Assembly: GCF_007830615.1 (NCBI RefSeq) | Contig: NZ_VLLI01000008.1 | Span: 124,001-188,000 of the forward strand | Direction: 5' to 3' | DNA from: Mucilaginibacter frigoritolerans | GTDB taxonomy: Bacteria; Bacteroidota; Bacteroidia; Sphingobacteriales; Sphingobacteriaceae | Length of the DNA: 64,000 nt | Shown: in pieces, positions 35,765 through 44,250 of the stretch | Layout: each line of letters starts with the position of its first letter | How positions within the stretch are numbered: the stretch's first letter is position 1 | The notes under the pieces: model-generated | Told to the model about the DNA's origin: nothing | Seen by the model: the letters and a program-made list of their open reading frames with translations, nothing else | Database searches by the model: none | Made by a program: the position numbers and the translations under genes

Positions 35765-35767
35765 ACC

Positions 35768-35798
35768 ACTTCTGTCAAGTGTGCCGCTTGACAGAAGT
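35768..35798. repeat. Perfect 12-bp inverted repeat within copy 2 of the direct repeat
   Basis: ACTTCTGTCAAG (35768-35779) and CTTGACAGAAGT (35787-35798) are exact reverse complements around the loop TGTGCCG. The left arm begins 4 nt after the stop of the first lipoprotein gene, so it may act as terminator or processing site. Confidence 0.8.
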
Positions 35799-35818
35799 AA
35801 CGAAAAGCTGATTTGAAC
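35773..35818 (+). repeat. 46-bp direct repeat, copy 2
   Basis: Matches copy 1 at 42 of 46 positions. It ends 25 bp before the second lipoprotein ATG and contains the right arm and most of the left arm of the 12-bp inverted repeat. Confidence 0.85.
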
Positions 35819-35843
35819 CACAGACAGCCAGCAGAAATAAAAT

Positions 35844-36527
35844 ATGAAAAACCTTATACTTTTAAGCTTAATTTTTGGACTGATTCTTTCCGGATGCAGT
35901 TCTGATACTAAATCCGAAGCATCGAAGAAAACTAAAACTGATACAACAAAACTATCAAGTAATAGTAAGGCCAAAGTTTCAGCAAAAGATAGTTCTGAAA
36001 CGATAACTAAAGATAAGGAAGAGATTCAGACGCTCATCAGAAATATGCTCATCTGGGCCGATTCTGGAAAAGGAATTGATTTGCTGCCAATCTTAAGTAA
36101 AGATAGCATTTGTACTGGATTTGATTTTGACAAGGAAAAGCAGACGCTTGAAAAACTAAAAGAGACTGGATTTTTTGCTGAAGAGTTCATTAATAACTAT
36201 GATCAAATTATTCAAACCCTCGACAAAAAAATAAAAAACAAAGAGTTTGAACCCTGGAATGTTTATGAATTACCCCCATTTGTTTTTGCCAATGATTCAA
36301 GCCCCTGGTGTTCATGCCAGGATAATTTCCCGTGGGGTAATGTGGAGGTTGAGGTTATTAAACTTAGTGGGGATAAAGGAGAATTAAAATGGAACTGGGG
36401 GAAGCTTGATCCGAGAACTGACCCGAGTTGGAAAGATTTTGGAGAACCATTTAAAGTAGTAAAAGAGGATGGCAAATGGAAAATTTCCTATTTGCGGGGA
36501 TTTGATTATGAGGAGAGCATAAAATGA
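35844..36527 (+). CDS. Orphan lipoprotein of unknown function
   Basis: A 227-residue lipoprotein with signal peptide and lipobox LSGC (Cys18), a Lys/Ser/Thr-rich linker (about 20-60) and a globular region containing WCSCQDNFPWGNVEVEV and a C-terminal GEPFKVVKEDGKWKISYLRGF, a pattern seen in SnoaL/NTF2-like or DUF-type sheets (a tentative reading). It is probably anchored in the outer membrane. It follows copy 2 of the 46-bp repeat and is AT-rich like its neighbours. Confidence 0.65.
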   Translation: MKNLILLSLIFGLILSGCSSDTKSEASKKTKTDTTKLSSNSKAKVSAKDSSETITKDKEEIQTLIRNMLIWADSGKGIDLLPILSKDSICTGFDFDKEKQTLEKLKETGFFAEEFINNYDQIIQTLDKKIKNKEFEPWNVYELPPFVFANDSSPWCSCQDNFPWGNVEVEVIKLSGDKGELKWNWGKLDPRTDPSWKDFGEPFKVVKEDGKWKISYLRGFDYEESIK

Positions 36528-36560
36528 GTAATCCACCGGTCAGGCATTTAAAACCTGATG

Positions 36561-36596
36561 AGTCACGAATATTGTCAAAGTTATGGCTTGTTCGGA
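36561..36596 (+). repeat. 36-bp direct repeat, copy 1
   Basis: Matches 37093-37128 at 31 of 36 positions (AGTCACGA-n-TATTG-n-CAAAG-n-TATGGCTTG). It lies between the second and third lipoprotein genes. Confidence 0.75.
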
Positions 36597-36635
36597 CTTG
36601 TGAACTAGATTAATAATGAATTTAAAAGAGACAAA

Positions 36636-36986
36636 ATGAATAGATACATGTTCATAATTTTGATTTTTTTACTTTGGGGGTGTCATAAAAATAACAAATA
36701 CACCTCATCAAAAAAAAGAATGGATAATTATGGTATTGATGAAAAGAAACTGAGGATAACCGTCAAAGAATTGACTCGTACAAATAAGTCTGATCAAGCT
36801 CTTAAATTGCTGGATAGTTTGATATATTTAAATAAACAAAATGGATACTTATATTTTGAAAGAGGTTATGTTGAAGGATATAATTTTCATAGCGCTGCGG
36901 CAATAAAAGATTTTGAAATGGCCAAAAGTCTTCATTATGATAATAATGCATGTCAATCAATGATAGATCTATTCACTAAAAAATAA
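36636..36986 (+). CDS. Small TPR-like lipoprotein
   Basis: A 116-residue lipoprotein with signal peptide and lipobox LWGC (Cys16). A TPR-like helical pair is visible around SDQALKLLDSLIYLNKQNGYLYFERGYVEG and HSAAAIKDFEMAKSLHYDNNA. Too short for a full TPR superhelix, so it likely acts as a small adaptor or is a remnant. Third in a row of AT-rich orphan lipoproteins in the repeat-rich patch. Confidence 0.6.
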   Translation: MNRYMFIILIFLLWGCHKNNKYTSSKKRMDNYGIDEKKLRITVKELTRTNKSDQALKLLDSLIYLNKQNGYLYFERGYVEGYNFHSAAAIKDFEMAKSLHYDNNACQSMIDLFTKK

Positions 36987-37003
36987 AGGAATTATTCCCA
37001 TTG

Positions 37004-37142
37004 TCCTGGCGCGGGTCTGTGTGCGAAAATGAGACTCGTGACTTAATTTGAACAGATACTTTTGGTTAAGTCATTCAATAAAATCAAAGATAAGTCACGA
37101 GTATTGCCAAAGCTATGGCTTGCCCGGATACTCGCGCCAGGA
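37004..37142. repeat. Nested inverted-repeat element, about 139 bp
   Basis: The outer arms TCCTGGCGCG (37004-37013) and CGCGCCAGGA (37133-37142) and the inner arms ACTCGTGACTTA (37034-37045) and TAAGTCACGAGT (37091-37102) are perfect reverse complements. The element contains the second copy of the 36-bp direct repeat (37093-37128). It has no ORF that could encode a transposase. It resembles a small non-autonomous (MITE- or REP-like) element. Confidence 0.75.
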
Positions 37143-37197
37143 ATGAGAAGTTTAGATTTTAATTTTTTAATATCTCCTTACCTTATATCTTTTACCA

Positions 37198-38076
37198 TTA
37201 TTCAACAAGACATGCGAAGACTTGTCGCCTTAGTTCTTCAATAGATATATCTTTTTTTATCTCATTAAGCTGAGGAATATATCGCATATCTGTTGTGCTA
37301 ATAAAATTATTAGCCTGTTTAATTAACAGGTGATCAATAAGAACTCTAGCCATATTGTGATATAGAGGCTTTAGTTTCTTTGTTCTGATTAAAACTTTAT
37401 CGCCGCTAAGCGGCAGTATAAAATCATCTTTGTACACATTACAATTTTGGGGATTTCGTAAAATCAATGGATTATCAGATATTAACGATGGCTTTTCGCC
37501 AGGATTGAAACGCAAGATAGTCAAAGGAGAATTATTACCGATTAAATTTTGGAAAAGAATAAACGGCAACCAATATTTAATTATCTTATAGGAACTTTCG
37601 TTTCCTACTATTTCTTTTTCAAATTTAGAATTTAATAAAATTTGTTTAGTATTTGTATCGCTTATATTTAGTCCGAGCCCACTTAAACCTTTTCTTTGCA
37701 ATAAGTCTTTTACAAATTCATCATTACTTGGATTTCTCCAAAATAAATGAGCCACAAAGAATTGTAGCATTGGCATATCTGCTTCGGTTAACCCATGGCG
37801 CTCTTCGGTTGAATATTTTATTTTATTGAATAACTGGGCCACGTCATTGTCTAAATCACCGTAAAAATCTGTCTCTAAAAAATCTGTTGGTTCATCTTTG
37901 ATAAATAGTGTATTGCCGTTTTTTTCAAAAAAATGTGTTTCGGGAGAAAAAAGCTTGCCATTTGCCTTATAACGGTTCTCTTTAACTAAATAAACATGGA
38001 ATTTATTTTCATCGTTAGTGAAATTTCTAAGATAAAATTGTGGAATATAGTGGTGCTTCTTAGAAATTTGTTTCAT
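37198..38076 (-). CDS. DUF4238-type protein
   Basis: A 292-residue protein starting at ATG 38076 (MKQISKKHHYIPQFYLRNFT). The HHYIPQFYLRNF opening is the hallmark of DUF4238 proteins. Further in are FFEKNGNTLF, LPMLQFFVAHLFWRNPSNDEF and SDNPLIL. An in-frame GTG at 38100 would add eight residues and is less likely. The biochemical function of the family is not established, and members are often in accessory DNA. It is AT-rich and lies between the nested inverted-repeat element and a third copy of the 46-bp repeat. Confidence 0.75.
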   Translation of the reverse strand: MKQISKKHHYIPQFYLRNFTNDENKFHVYLVKENRYKANGKLFSPETHFFEKNGNTLFIKDEPTDFLETDFYGDLDNDVAQLFNKIKYSTEERHGLTEADMPMLQFFVAHLFWRNPSNDEFVKDLLQRKGLSGLGLNISDTNTKQILLNSKFEKEIVGNESSYKIIKYWLPFILFQNLIGNNSPLTILRFNPGEKPSLISDNPLILRNPQNCNVYKDDFILPLSGDKVLIRTKKLKPLYHNMARVLIDHLLIKQANNFISTTDMRYIPQLNEIKKDISIEELRRQVFACLVE

Positions 38077-38110
38077 ATAGATTATTCTATTTATTGTCAC
38101 CCGCCCAATT

Positions 38111-38143
38111 AAGCGTGCCGCCTAGTTGAAATAACGGAAAGCT
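38111..38143 (+). repeat. Diverged third copy of the 46-bp repeat
   Basis: 33 nt aligning without gaps to 35777-35809 at 25 of 33 positions (AAG-n-GTGCCGC ... GAA-n-TAACG-n-AAAGCT). It lies at the right edge of the accessory patch, between the DUF4238 and GH25 genes. Confidence 0.6.
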
Positions 38144-38152
38144 TTTTTACCC

Positions 38153-38974
38153 CTAAATCCCCACCAAAGCAAAAGTTTTCAATTGAGCCTGCGTTCCGTT
38201 AAATTGGTCAAGGTCGGCTATGTTAGTTGGTGGGCTGTCGGGTGCGCCAAAGTATTGCCATATGGTTTGGTTTGCCCAGCCTGCGGGTAATCCGGGTTTT
38301 TGGGCCTGGTAGGAGGCTATCCACAGCGGGTAATTCCCAAACTGTGCCGGGTTCCATAAGTTATCAATCCAGAAACTTTTATAGGTGTAAATTACAGGTG
38401 TACGGTTGGTTTGGGCGGATACGATTGATAGCCAATCGCTGATTAATTGCACGCAGCTGGCGCGGTTAGCGGCAGTAATGCCCGATGTTTCTTCCACATC
38501 CAATGCAGGCGGCAAAGTGCCGGGAGCAGAAAAATCAAAGCCGCTGGCCAAAAAATTATCCGCTTGTGCCTGCGCCGTATTTTGGAACGACAAATAATGA
38601 TAGGCCCCCGTGATGATGCCTTTTCCTTTTGCGTTGTTGATATTGTTGGTGAACTGGGCATCCTGTATGTTGCTGCCTTCGGTAGCCTTGCAATACACAA
38701 ACTGGATATGCGGCGAAAGGGTATCCCAATTAATAGTATTAAAGTGCGATATATCCATGCCCTGCGGCGCCAACTGATCCAGAACGGCCCAGGTATCGGG
38801 GCCAACCACGCCATCGGCGGTGAGTCCTTTTGCGGTTTGCAGCTGAATTACGGCGGCTTGGGTACCGTTGCCAAAATTGCCGTCGACAGTTATGGTGGTG
38901 CCATTGATACTATTCAGCCCCTGCTGTAATATCATTACTTCATATCCTTGTGCGCCTGTTGATAGTGTGCTCAT
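38153..38974 (-). CDS. Leaderless peptidoglycan-binding + GH25 lysozyme
   Basis: A 273-residue muramidase. An N-terminal PG_binding_1 domain (about 1-66, with GAQGYEVMILQQGL, VDGNFGNGTQAAVIQLQ and ADGVVGPDTW) is followed by a GH25 catalytic domain (about 72-273) with GMDIS (Asp74), FVYCKATEG, GAYHYL, the catalytic DVEET (Asp159, Glu161), WIASYQ and DLDQFNGT. No signal peptide is visible at MSTLSTGAQGYEV. Known leaderless lysozymes are phage endolysins or effectors of contractile secretion systems, but no phage or such system is in the window. Release route unknown. Confidence 0.92.
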   Translation of the reverse strand: MSTLSTGAQGYEVMILQQGLNSINGTTITVDGNFGNGTQAAVIQLQTAKGLTADGVVGPDTWAVLDQLAPQGMDISHFNTINWDTLSPHIQFVYCKATEGSNIQDAQFTNNINNAKGKGIITGAYHYLSFQNTAQAQADNFLASGFDFSAPGTLPPALDVEETSGITAANRASCVQLISDWLSIVSAQTNRTPVIYTYKSFWIDNLWNPAQFGNYPLWIASYQAQKPGLPAGWANQTIWQYFGAPDSPPTNIADLDQFNGTQAQLKTFALVGI

Positions 38975-39118
38975 TGTTGTGATGGTTTAGTGGTGATGCA
39001 ATTTACCGGCTTATCCTAATTAATGCAAATAAATTTTGCTGGGATATTGATTTAACTCCACTCACGGTTATTAACAAAAGTTTAATACTATTGCTATGTA
39101 CAGGTTTTATAGCAAAAC

Positions 39119-39126
39119 TATTTTTG
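39119..39126 (+). promoter_or_regulatory. Putative -7 box (TAnnTTTG) for the DUF2062 gene
   Basis: TATTTTTG, 15 nt before the ATG at 39142. Confidence 0.5.
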
Positions 39127-39141
39127 TGTTACTGAGCTGTA

Positions 39142-39624
39142 ATGCAATTACTTATCGCCAATATCCTTAAACAAATTAAAACCCTGTTTGCAAAAAAAAC
39201 ATGGAGTAGGATAGTTGCGCAACTTTATAGCCCAGACCAATCGGACGAGTTGAAAGCTTTTTCCGCAGCGTTTGGCATCTTTATGGGGATAATTCCTATC
39301 TGGGGTTTTCAAACCATTACAGCTATTTTTCTGGCAGTAACTTTTAAGCTGAACAAGGCATTGGTGATTGTTTTTTCGCAGGTGAGTTTTCCTGCCATTT
39401 TCCCGGTAATTATATGGTTAAGCTTTAAGGTTGGGCGGTACTGTGTGGGTGGTAGTGATGCAAATCTGTCATTCAAAAACATCAACAGCCATCTATTACA
39501 ATACGTTTACGGCAGTTTTACCCTGGCCCTTATAGCCGCGTTATTTACCGGAGTGATTACTTTTTCGCTGCTTAAAACTTTCAGGCTGGTGAAGCAGTAC
39601 AGGTTGAGAGTTAGCCCCTCCTAA
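39142..39624 (+). CDS. DUF2062 membrane protein
   Basis: A 160-residue protein with two to three membrane segments. The central part AFGIFMGIIPIWGFQTITAIFLAVTFKLNKAL, followed by FPAIFPVIIWLSFKVGRY, matches the conserved core of DUF2062 (Gly-x-Phe-x-G-x2-P-x-W-G-x-Q). Members are small inner-membrane proteins, sometimes fused to glycosyltransferases, with no established function. It is preceded by a good TAnnTTTG box and looks monocistronic. Confidence 0.8.
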   Translation: MQLLIANILKQIKTLFAKKTWSRIVAQLYSPDQSDELKAFSAAFGIFMGIIPIWGFQTITAIFLAVTFKLNKALVIVFSQVSFPAIFPVIIWLSFKVGRYCVGGSDANLSFKNINSHLLQYVYGSFTLALIAALFTGVITFSLLKTFRLVKQYRLRVSPS

Positions 39625-39674
39625 ACGGCGAAGCCTTCATGAATGCCTTTTTAAATAAAACAAGCTATGAATAA

Positions 39675-39740
39675 TCCTCCCCGGTAGGGAGGACTTAAAA
39701 TAAGCGCTGATGAAGCTAAAGTCTCCCCTTCCGGGGGAGA
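39675..39740. repeat. Two GC-rich hairpins in the AT-rich intergenic region
   Basis: TCCTCCC/GGGAGGA (39675-39681 with 39687-39693) and TCTCCCC/GGGGAGA (39722-39728 with 39734-39740), each with a 5-nt loop. The related words CTCCCC and GGGGGC suggest two diverged copies of one element between the DUF2062 and GH2 genes. Confidence 0.5.
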
Positions 39741-39796
39741 TATAGAGGGGGCTTTATTTGTTACAACTCACATCAATACTATTTTAACATTTTAAT

Positions 39797-39804
39797 TATA
39801 TTTG
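39797..39804 (+). promoter_or_regulatory. Putative -7 box (TAnnTTTG) for the GH2 gene
   Basis: TATATTTG, 54 nt upstream of the chosen ATG at 39859. The in-frame TTG at 39802 lies inside this box, so it cannot be the start if the box is used. Confidence 0.5.
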
Positions 39805-39858
39805 GCACTGATCCTCCAATGGATATGTACATTTATTAATCATCCGAATTCACAACTG

Positions 39859-42528
39859 ATGCATCATCTTCGCAATCATCTTTCCAAATTGAGTGTTTCT
39901 TTAAAATCTGTTTTTTTGCTGACCCTTTTATTTATCGGCATCCAAAAATCATCGGCCCAAACTGTTTATGAATTAAACAGCGGCTGGAAATATGCGCCCA
40001 TCAAAACAGTTGGCGACAAAGGCGAAGCTATTTCGGCATTAAATTACTCCCTTAAAGGATGGTATCCTGCCGTTGTTCCGGGTACGGTTTTAACCTCACA
40101 AATTGCCAATAAACAGATTCCAGATCCATTTTATGGGATGAATAACAAGCTGATCCCTGAGATTTATAAAACCGGCAGGGATTATTATACCTATTGGTTT
40201 GTAAAGGATTTTAAAGAATTACCGGCAACAGGCAGCCAGCAGGTTTACCTGAATTTTAGAGGAGTTAACTATAGTTTTGATGTTTTTTTAAACGGACATA
40301 AACTTAATGTGAGGAGCCACGAAGGTATGTTTTTACGCGCAAATTATAACATTACCTCATGGCTTGCCAAAAGTGGCAATAACCGTTTAGCGGTAATTGT
40401 TTATCCGGTAGATGTAGTGGGTAACCCTAATGGCGGCCAGGGAGGCGATGGTACCATAGCCCGCAATGTAAGTTTGCAATATACCGCAGGCTGGGACTGG
40501 ATAAAAGCTATCGGCGATAGAAATACCGGCATCTGGGATAAGGTGACAATAGAGAAAACCGGGGCAGTAAAAATTATTGATCCGCATGTAATTACCCTTG
40601 TTCCGGGGGTAAGGCAGGTTGAAGGCGTACAGCAGCCAGCTATTATAAAAGTATCGGCTGACTTACAAAACGCTACCAATAAAACCGTAACCGGTGTTTT
40701 AAAATATAATTTAGACGGCGTTCCGGTTGCCAAAAAAGTGACCCTTAAACCCAATGCTACACAAACTGTTCAATTGGCTGATTATAGCTTAAAGAACCCT
40801 AAATTGTGGTGGCCCAATGGTTATGGCCCTCAAAATTTATATAATCTGCAACTCCAGTTTGTAACGGCTGGTAATCAATTATCCGACAAAAAGAATATTG
40901 AAGTTGGGGTACGCGAGCTTACTTCTGAGTGGAACGCGCATACCCGCAGCAGGCAAACCAATGTTAACGGGCAAAAGATTTTTGTAAAAGGCGGCAACTG
41001 GATTGTATCAGATGAGTTATTGCGCCTTTCGAAAGAACGTTATGATGCTGAAGTGCGTTTTCACCGCGATATGAACCTTAACCTGATAAGGGTTTGGGGC
41101 GGTGGTTTAACCGAAAGACCTGAATTTTATGAAGCCTGTGATAAATACGGGATCCTGGTATTTCAGGATATGTGGGGATCGGGCGATTGTAATGGCCGCT
41201 GGGTTGACCCAATGAAGCTGGAAGATCAGGCTACGCGCCGTAAATATCCCGATAACCATCCGCTGTTTTTAGAATCGGTAAAAGATCAGGTAAAAATGCT
41301 GCGCAATTATGCCTCATTAGCCATTTGGTGCGGTGGCAATGAAATTACCCCGCCTGATGATATTTTAGCTGCTATACGCGATACCATTATGCCTAAGCTG
41401 GATAATACACGCTGGTTTGTTGATTTTTCTAATTCGACAGCCATGTCGCAGGATTCAACCGGTGTAAACAGTGATGGGCCTTACGGTATCCAACCTTTGT
41501 CAACCTTCTGGCAGCACAGAACTTATCCTTTTAACTCGGAAGTAGGTTCAGTAGGGATAGGCGATATTGAATCATTAAAAAGATTTATCCCGGCAGCTAA
41601 TCTGGTGATTCCGGAAGAAGAGAACGGTAAAAATAAGGTGAAGTATGATTCTGTTTGGGAGTACCATACTTATATCGGGTATCACTATACCGATAATTAT
41701 GGCAAACCTAAAGATGTTGCAGACTTTGCAGCAAAAGCACAACTGGTAAATTACGATCAGTACCGCGGTTTAATGGAAGGTTTTAGTTCGCATATGTGGG
41801 ATTGGTATACCGGTGTAATTATCTGGAAAACACAAAACCCGTGGACAGCCATGCGCGGGCAGATGTACGATTATTACCTTGACCCTAATGCTTGTTTATA
41901 TGGTTTACACAGCGGAAGCGAACCGGTACATATTATGTACAATGCCATTGATGGTACGGTAAGCACGGTTAACAACACCTTTAAGGCTAAACAGAAAATC
42001 ACTGTTTCTATAAAGCTATTTGATATTAATGGAGCAGAAACTTCATTGGCAAAAATCTATAAAGATTCAATCGCAACAGGTTCAGCAGCTGTTACCAACA
42101 TACAAAAAGCGGTTGCAGAAGCAAGTAACAGTAAAGGTGTGTTTTTATCATTGCGGTTAATTGATCCGAATAATAAGATCATCAGCGACAATTTTTACTG
42201 GTTGCCTGATAACACCGGCAACTATTCGGGCCTGCAGCAAATGAAACCGGCACAGCTATCTGTATCAGCCAAACAAATTACAAAAGGGAAGGTTGAAGTT
42301 ACGTTGAGCAATAACAAAAATGCCCCTGTTGCCTTTTTTAACAGGTTGTCATTAGTTAATCCGGTAACAAAAAAGAGGATACTTCCTGTATTTTATTCGG
42401 ATAACTATGTATCTGTTTTACCTGGTGAAGTGAAAAAGGTAACGATAGATTATAATCTGCCGGTTACGAATGCACAGGTAGCCATAAGCGGATGGAACCT
42501 TCCTGAAAAATGGATAGCGATTAAATAA
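39859..42528 (+). CDS. Exported GH2 glycoside hydrolase (beta-mannosidase / exo-beta-glucosaminidase type)
   Basis: An 889-residue exported enzyme. The signal peptide ends near SSAQ (about residue 34). Domains in order are an N-terminal jelly-roll sugar-binding domain, an immunoglobulin-like sandwich, a TIM-barrel with acid/base IWCGGNEITPPDD (Glu495) and nucleophile PFNSEVGSVG (Glu561), and C-terminal Ig-like sheets. Sequence around the active site resembles the mannosidase/exo-glucosaminidase subgroup more than beta-galactosidases, but substrate is unproven. The ATG at 39859 is chosen because the longer frame starts at a TTG inside the -7 box. No SusCD pair is adjacent. Confidence 0.85.
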   Translation: MHHLRNHLSKLSVSLKSVFLLTLLFIGIQKSSAQTVYELNSGWKYAPIKTVGDKGEAISALNYSLKGWYPAVVPGTVLTSQIANKQIPDPFYGMNNKLIPEIYKTGRDYYTYWFVKDFKELPATGSQQVYLNFRGVNYSFDVFLNGHKLNVRSHEGMFLRANYNITSWLAKSGNNRLAVIVYPVDVVGNPNGGQGGDGTIARNVSLQYTAGWDWIKAIGDRNTGIWDKVTIEKTGAVKIIDPHVITLVPGVRQVEGVQQPAIIKVSADLQNATNKTVTGVLKYNLDGVPVAKKVTLKPNATQTVQLADYSLKNPKLWWPNGYGPQNLYNLQLQFVTAGNQLSDKKNIEVGVRELTSEWNAHTRSRQTNVNGQKIFVKGGNWIVSDELLRLSKERYDAEVRFHRDMNLNLIRVWGGGLTERPEFYEACDKYGILVFQDMWGSGDCNGRWVDPMKLEDQATRRKYPDNHPLFLESVKDQVKMLRNYASLAIWCGGNEITPPDDILAAIRDTIMPKLDNTRWFVDFSNSTAMSQDSTGVNSDGPYGIQPLSTFWQHRTYPFNSEVGSVGIGDIESLKRFIPAANLVIPEEENGKNKVKYDSVWEYHTYIGYHYTDNYGKPKDVADFAAKAQLVNYDQYRGLMEGFSSHMWDWYTGVIIWKTQNPWTAMRGQMYDYYLDPNACLYGLHSGSEPVHIMYNAIDGTVSTVNNTFKAKQKITVSIKLFDINGAETSLAKIYKDSIATGSAAVTNIQKAVAEASNSKGVFLSLRLIDPNNKIISDNFYWLPDNTGNYSGLQQMKPAQLSVSAKQITKGKVEVTLSNNKNAPVAFFNRLSLVNPVTKKRILPVFYSDNYVSVLPGEVKKVTIDYNLPVTNAQVAISGWNLPEKWIAIK

Positions 42529-42534
42529 TTAAAC

Positions 42535-42570
42535 TGAGCCATGTGTGCCATCTGGTGCACGTGTGGCTCA
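42535..42570. terminator. Hairpin between converging GH2 and RemB/Wzi-like genes
   Basis: A stem of about 14 bp including three G-T wobbles (TGAGCCA...TGGCTCA). No long T tract on either strand. It lies between two convergent genes and probably serves both. Confidence 0.6.
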
Positions 42571-42590
42571 GCTTATAAAATGAATTTTGC

Positions 42591-44204
42591 TTAGAAATCA
42601 GTATAAATATTGCGGAATGAACTGCGTAAGCCAATAGTGATCATTGATGTTTTGGCGTTAAACACGCTATTCTTTTCATCCCTGAATAATGCGCTGAATT
42701 CCAGGCGGAGATTATATTTAGGATTCAATAGGTAGGAAACTTTTCCCTGTCCGTAATAATAATTGGTGCTTAACCCCTGGCCAATGTAGTTGCCGTAAAT
42801 GTGCACCGCCTTATTGTAGGAAATAAAAATATTCTGGCCATAGTCGGCACCATTCAGGTCCAGACCGAAATAGGCATAATCAAACTGACCCTGAAAATCA
42901 AACCGCCCGGCAGAGTAGTTTAAAATACCCACCCATTCGCGGAAGTTGGCACCAAAAGGATCGGCCAATGGCTGATCATCCTGGCTGTAATTGCTGGTTT
43001 GATCAAATGATGAATAGGTGTATGGCCGGGCCGAATTATATTCGCCCAGGTAGTTTAAGCCTTTTACATTGAAAAGATCGGCTCCACGCACACCCAACTG
43101 AAATCCAAATTTATTGGTATAGCTGCCATCAGAGCTAAAGAAATCCTGAGCACGGAATTCGTTTAGGGCAAACTGTCCGTAAATAATAGTTTTGTTAAAC
43201 AGTTTAAATTTGGATGTTAGGCCGAGCAGGTTTTTATCTGGGTCATTTTCGCTGTTGTTCATTACCGACAAAAGGATGAACGGACTGGCCAGGCTCGGGT
43301 CAAAACCACGTCGCTGCCCTGTTGAGTCGCGGGTTACTGCCATCACATTTTGGAAGAGTCCCACAGAAAACCTTTTGCTCACGTTCCAGTCTACGTATTG
43401 GAAATAAGCCCATTTTTTACGGGTGCTATTACTATTTGGTACTTGCGGGGCATTCGGATCATCCATAAAAGCATACATAGTCATGTACCTAACATTGCCC
43501 AATGTTGCCGTTATTTTAAAGAAAGGATAGTTAGAAGCAAAGTCTGATAACAGCATAGAGCGGTAGCCATCGCCAATAAATGTTTTATCTTTTCCGAGGG
43601 AGAAGTTTACATATTTAACAGGTGTATACGAGAGTAAAAAGGAAGTATAAAGCCAGTTTTTAACGTTTTGCCCCGGGTTGTTGTCTTTACCTTCCCCTGG
43701 AATGTAATAGGTACTGTTTATTTCGTTGGTAATATAGGCAGGGAATTGAGCCTTGTTTTCATAAATGCTTCCATAAAAAGAAAACTGTTTGCCAACGTTA
43801 CCGCCCATTTGATAACCAATAGTAGTATTCCATACATTAGCATGGTTGGAAAAGTCGCGCCCAACAGAAACATCCGGTAAGAAATCGCCATATAAAGTAT
43901 AATTGTTGCCTTTAACATCAATCTGATGCTCATTAAACAATTTGCGGCCAAGCCAGGTGGTGCGGGTTTTTACACCCACGTTCATCAGGGAATCATACTT
44001 CTTTTTTAGTAAGCTGTCATCAACAAAATAAGGTGCAATGGAAGTATGTATGCGGGTATCCCTGCTGTACAGATCATCACTAAATTTTTGATAAAACTGA
44101 AAAGAATAAGGTTGATATTCTGATTGCGCAACAGCCATCTGCATTGCTGATATAGTTATTATCAGTGCAATTAAACCTGTTTTATATTTATGTAGCAAAT
44201 GCAT
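42591..44204 (-). CDS. RemB/Wzi-like outer-membrane beta-barrel protein (paralog 1)
   Basis: A 537-residue protein with a signal peptide (ending AVAQ, about 26), then repeated amphipathic strands. Conserved blocks are YQPYSFQFYQKFSDDLYS, RKLFNEHQ, GDFLPDVSVGRD and GKDKTFIGDGYRSMLLSDFASNYPFFK. The last resembles Wzi/capsule-assembly and gliding-motility RemB proteins, both outer-membrane barrels that handle surface polysaccharide. It ends in FRNIYTDF, the C-terminal aromatic typical of barrels. It is closely related to the gene 46 bp upstream. Confidence 0.75.
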   Translation of the reverse strand: MHLLHKYKTGLIALIITISAMQMAVAQSEYQPYSFQFYQKFSDDLYSRDTRIHTSIAPYFVDDSLLKKKYDSLMNVGVKTRTTWLGRKLFNEHQIDVKGNNYTLYGDFLPDVSVGRDFSNHANVWNTTIGYQMGGNVGKQFSFYGSIYENKAQFPAYITNEINSTYYIPGEGKDNNPGQNVKNWLYTSFLLSYTPVKYVNFSLGKDKTFIGDGYRSMLLSDFASNYPFFKITATLGNVRYMTMYAFMDDPNAPQVPNSNSTRKKWAYFQYVDWNVSKRFSVGLFQNVMAVTRDSTGQRRGFDPSLASPFILLSVMNNSENDPDKNLLGLTSKFKLFNKTIIYGQFALNEFRAQDFFSSDGSYTNKFGFQLGVRGADLFNVKGLNYLGEYNSARPYTYSSFDQTSNYSQDDQPLADPFGANFREWVGILNYSAGRFDFQGQFDYAYFGLDLNGADYGQNIFISYNKAVHIYGNYIGQGLSTNYYYGQGKVSYLLNPKYNLRLEFSALFRDEKNSVFNAKTSMITIGLRSSFRNIYTDF

Positions 44205-44250
44205 AATTCAAATAGAAGTGATTTTTACTGTGTTTAATTTACCTGCAGAT

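Noticed and set aside
37062..37244. 60-codon open frame over the inverted-repeat element
   Set aside because: It covers the nested inverted repeat and the 3' end of the DUF4238 gene, with no recognisable protein features.
38447..38929. 160-codon open frame on the + strand
   Set aside because: It lies wholly antisense to the GH25 lysozyme, whose domains and catalytic residues are clear.
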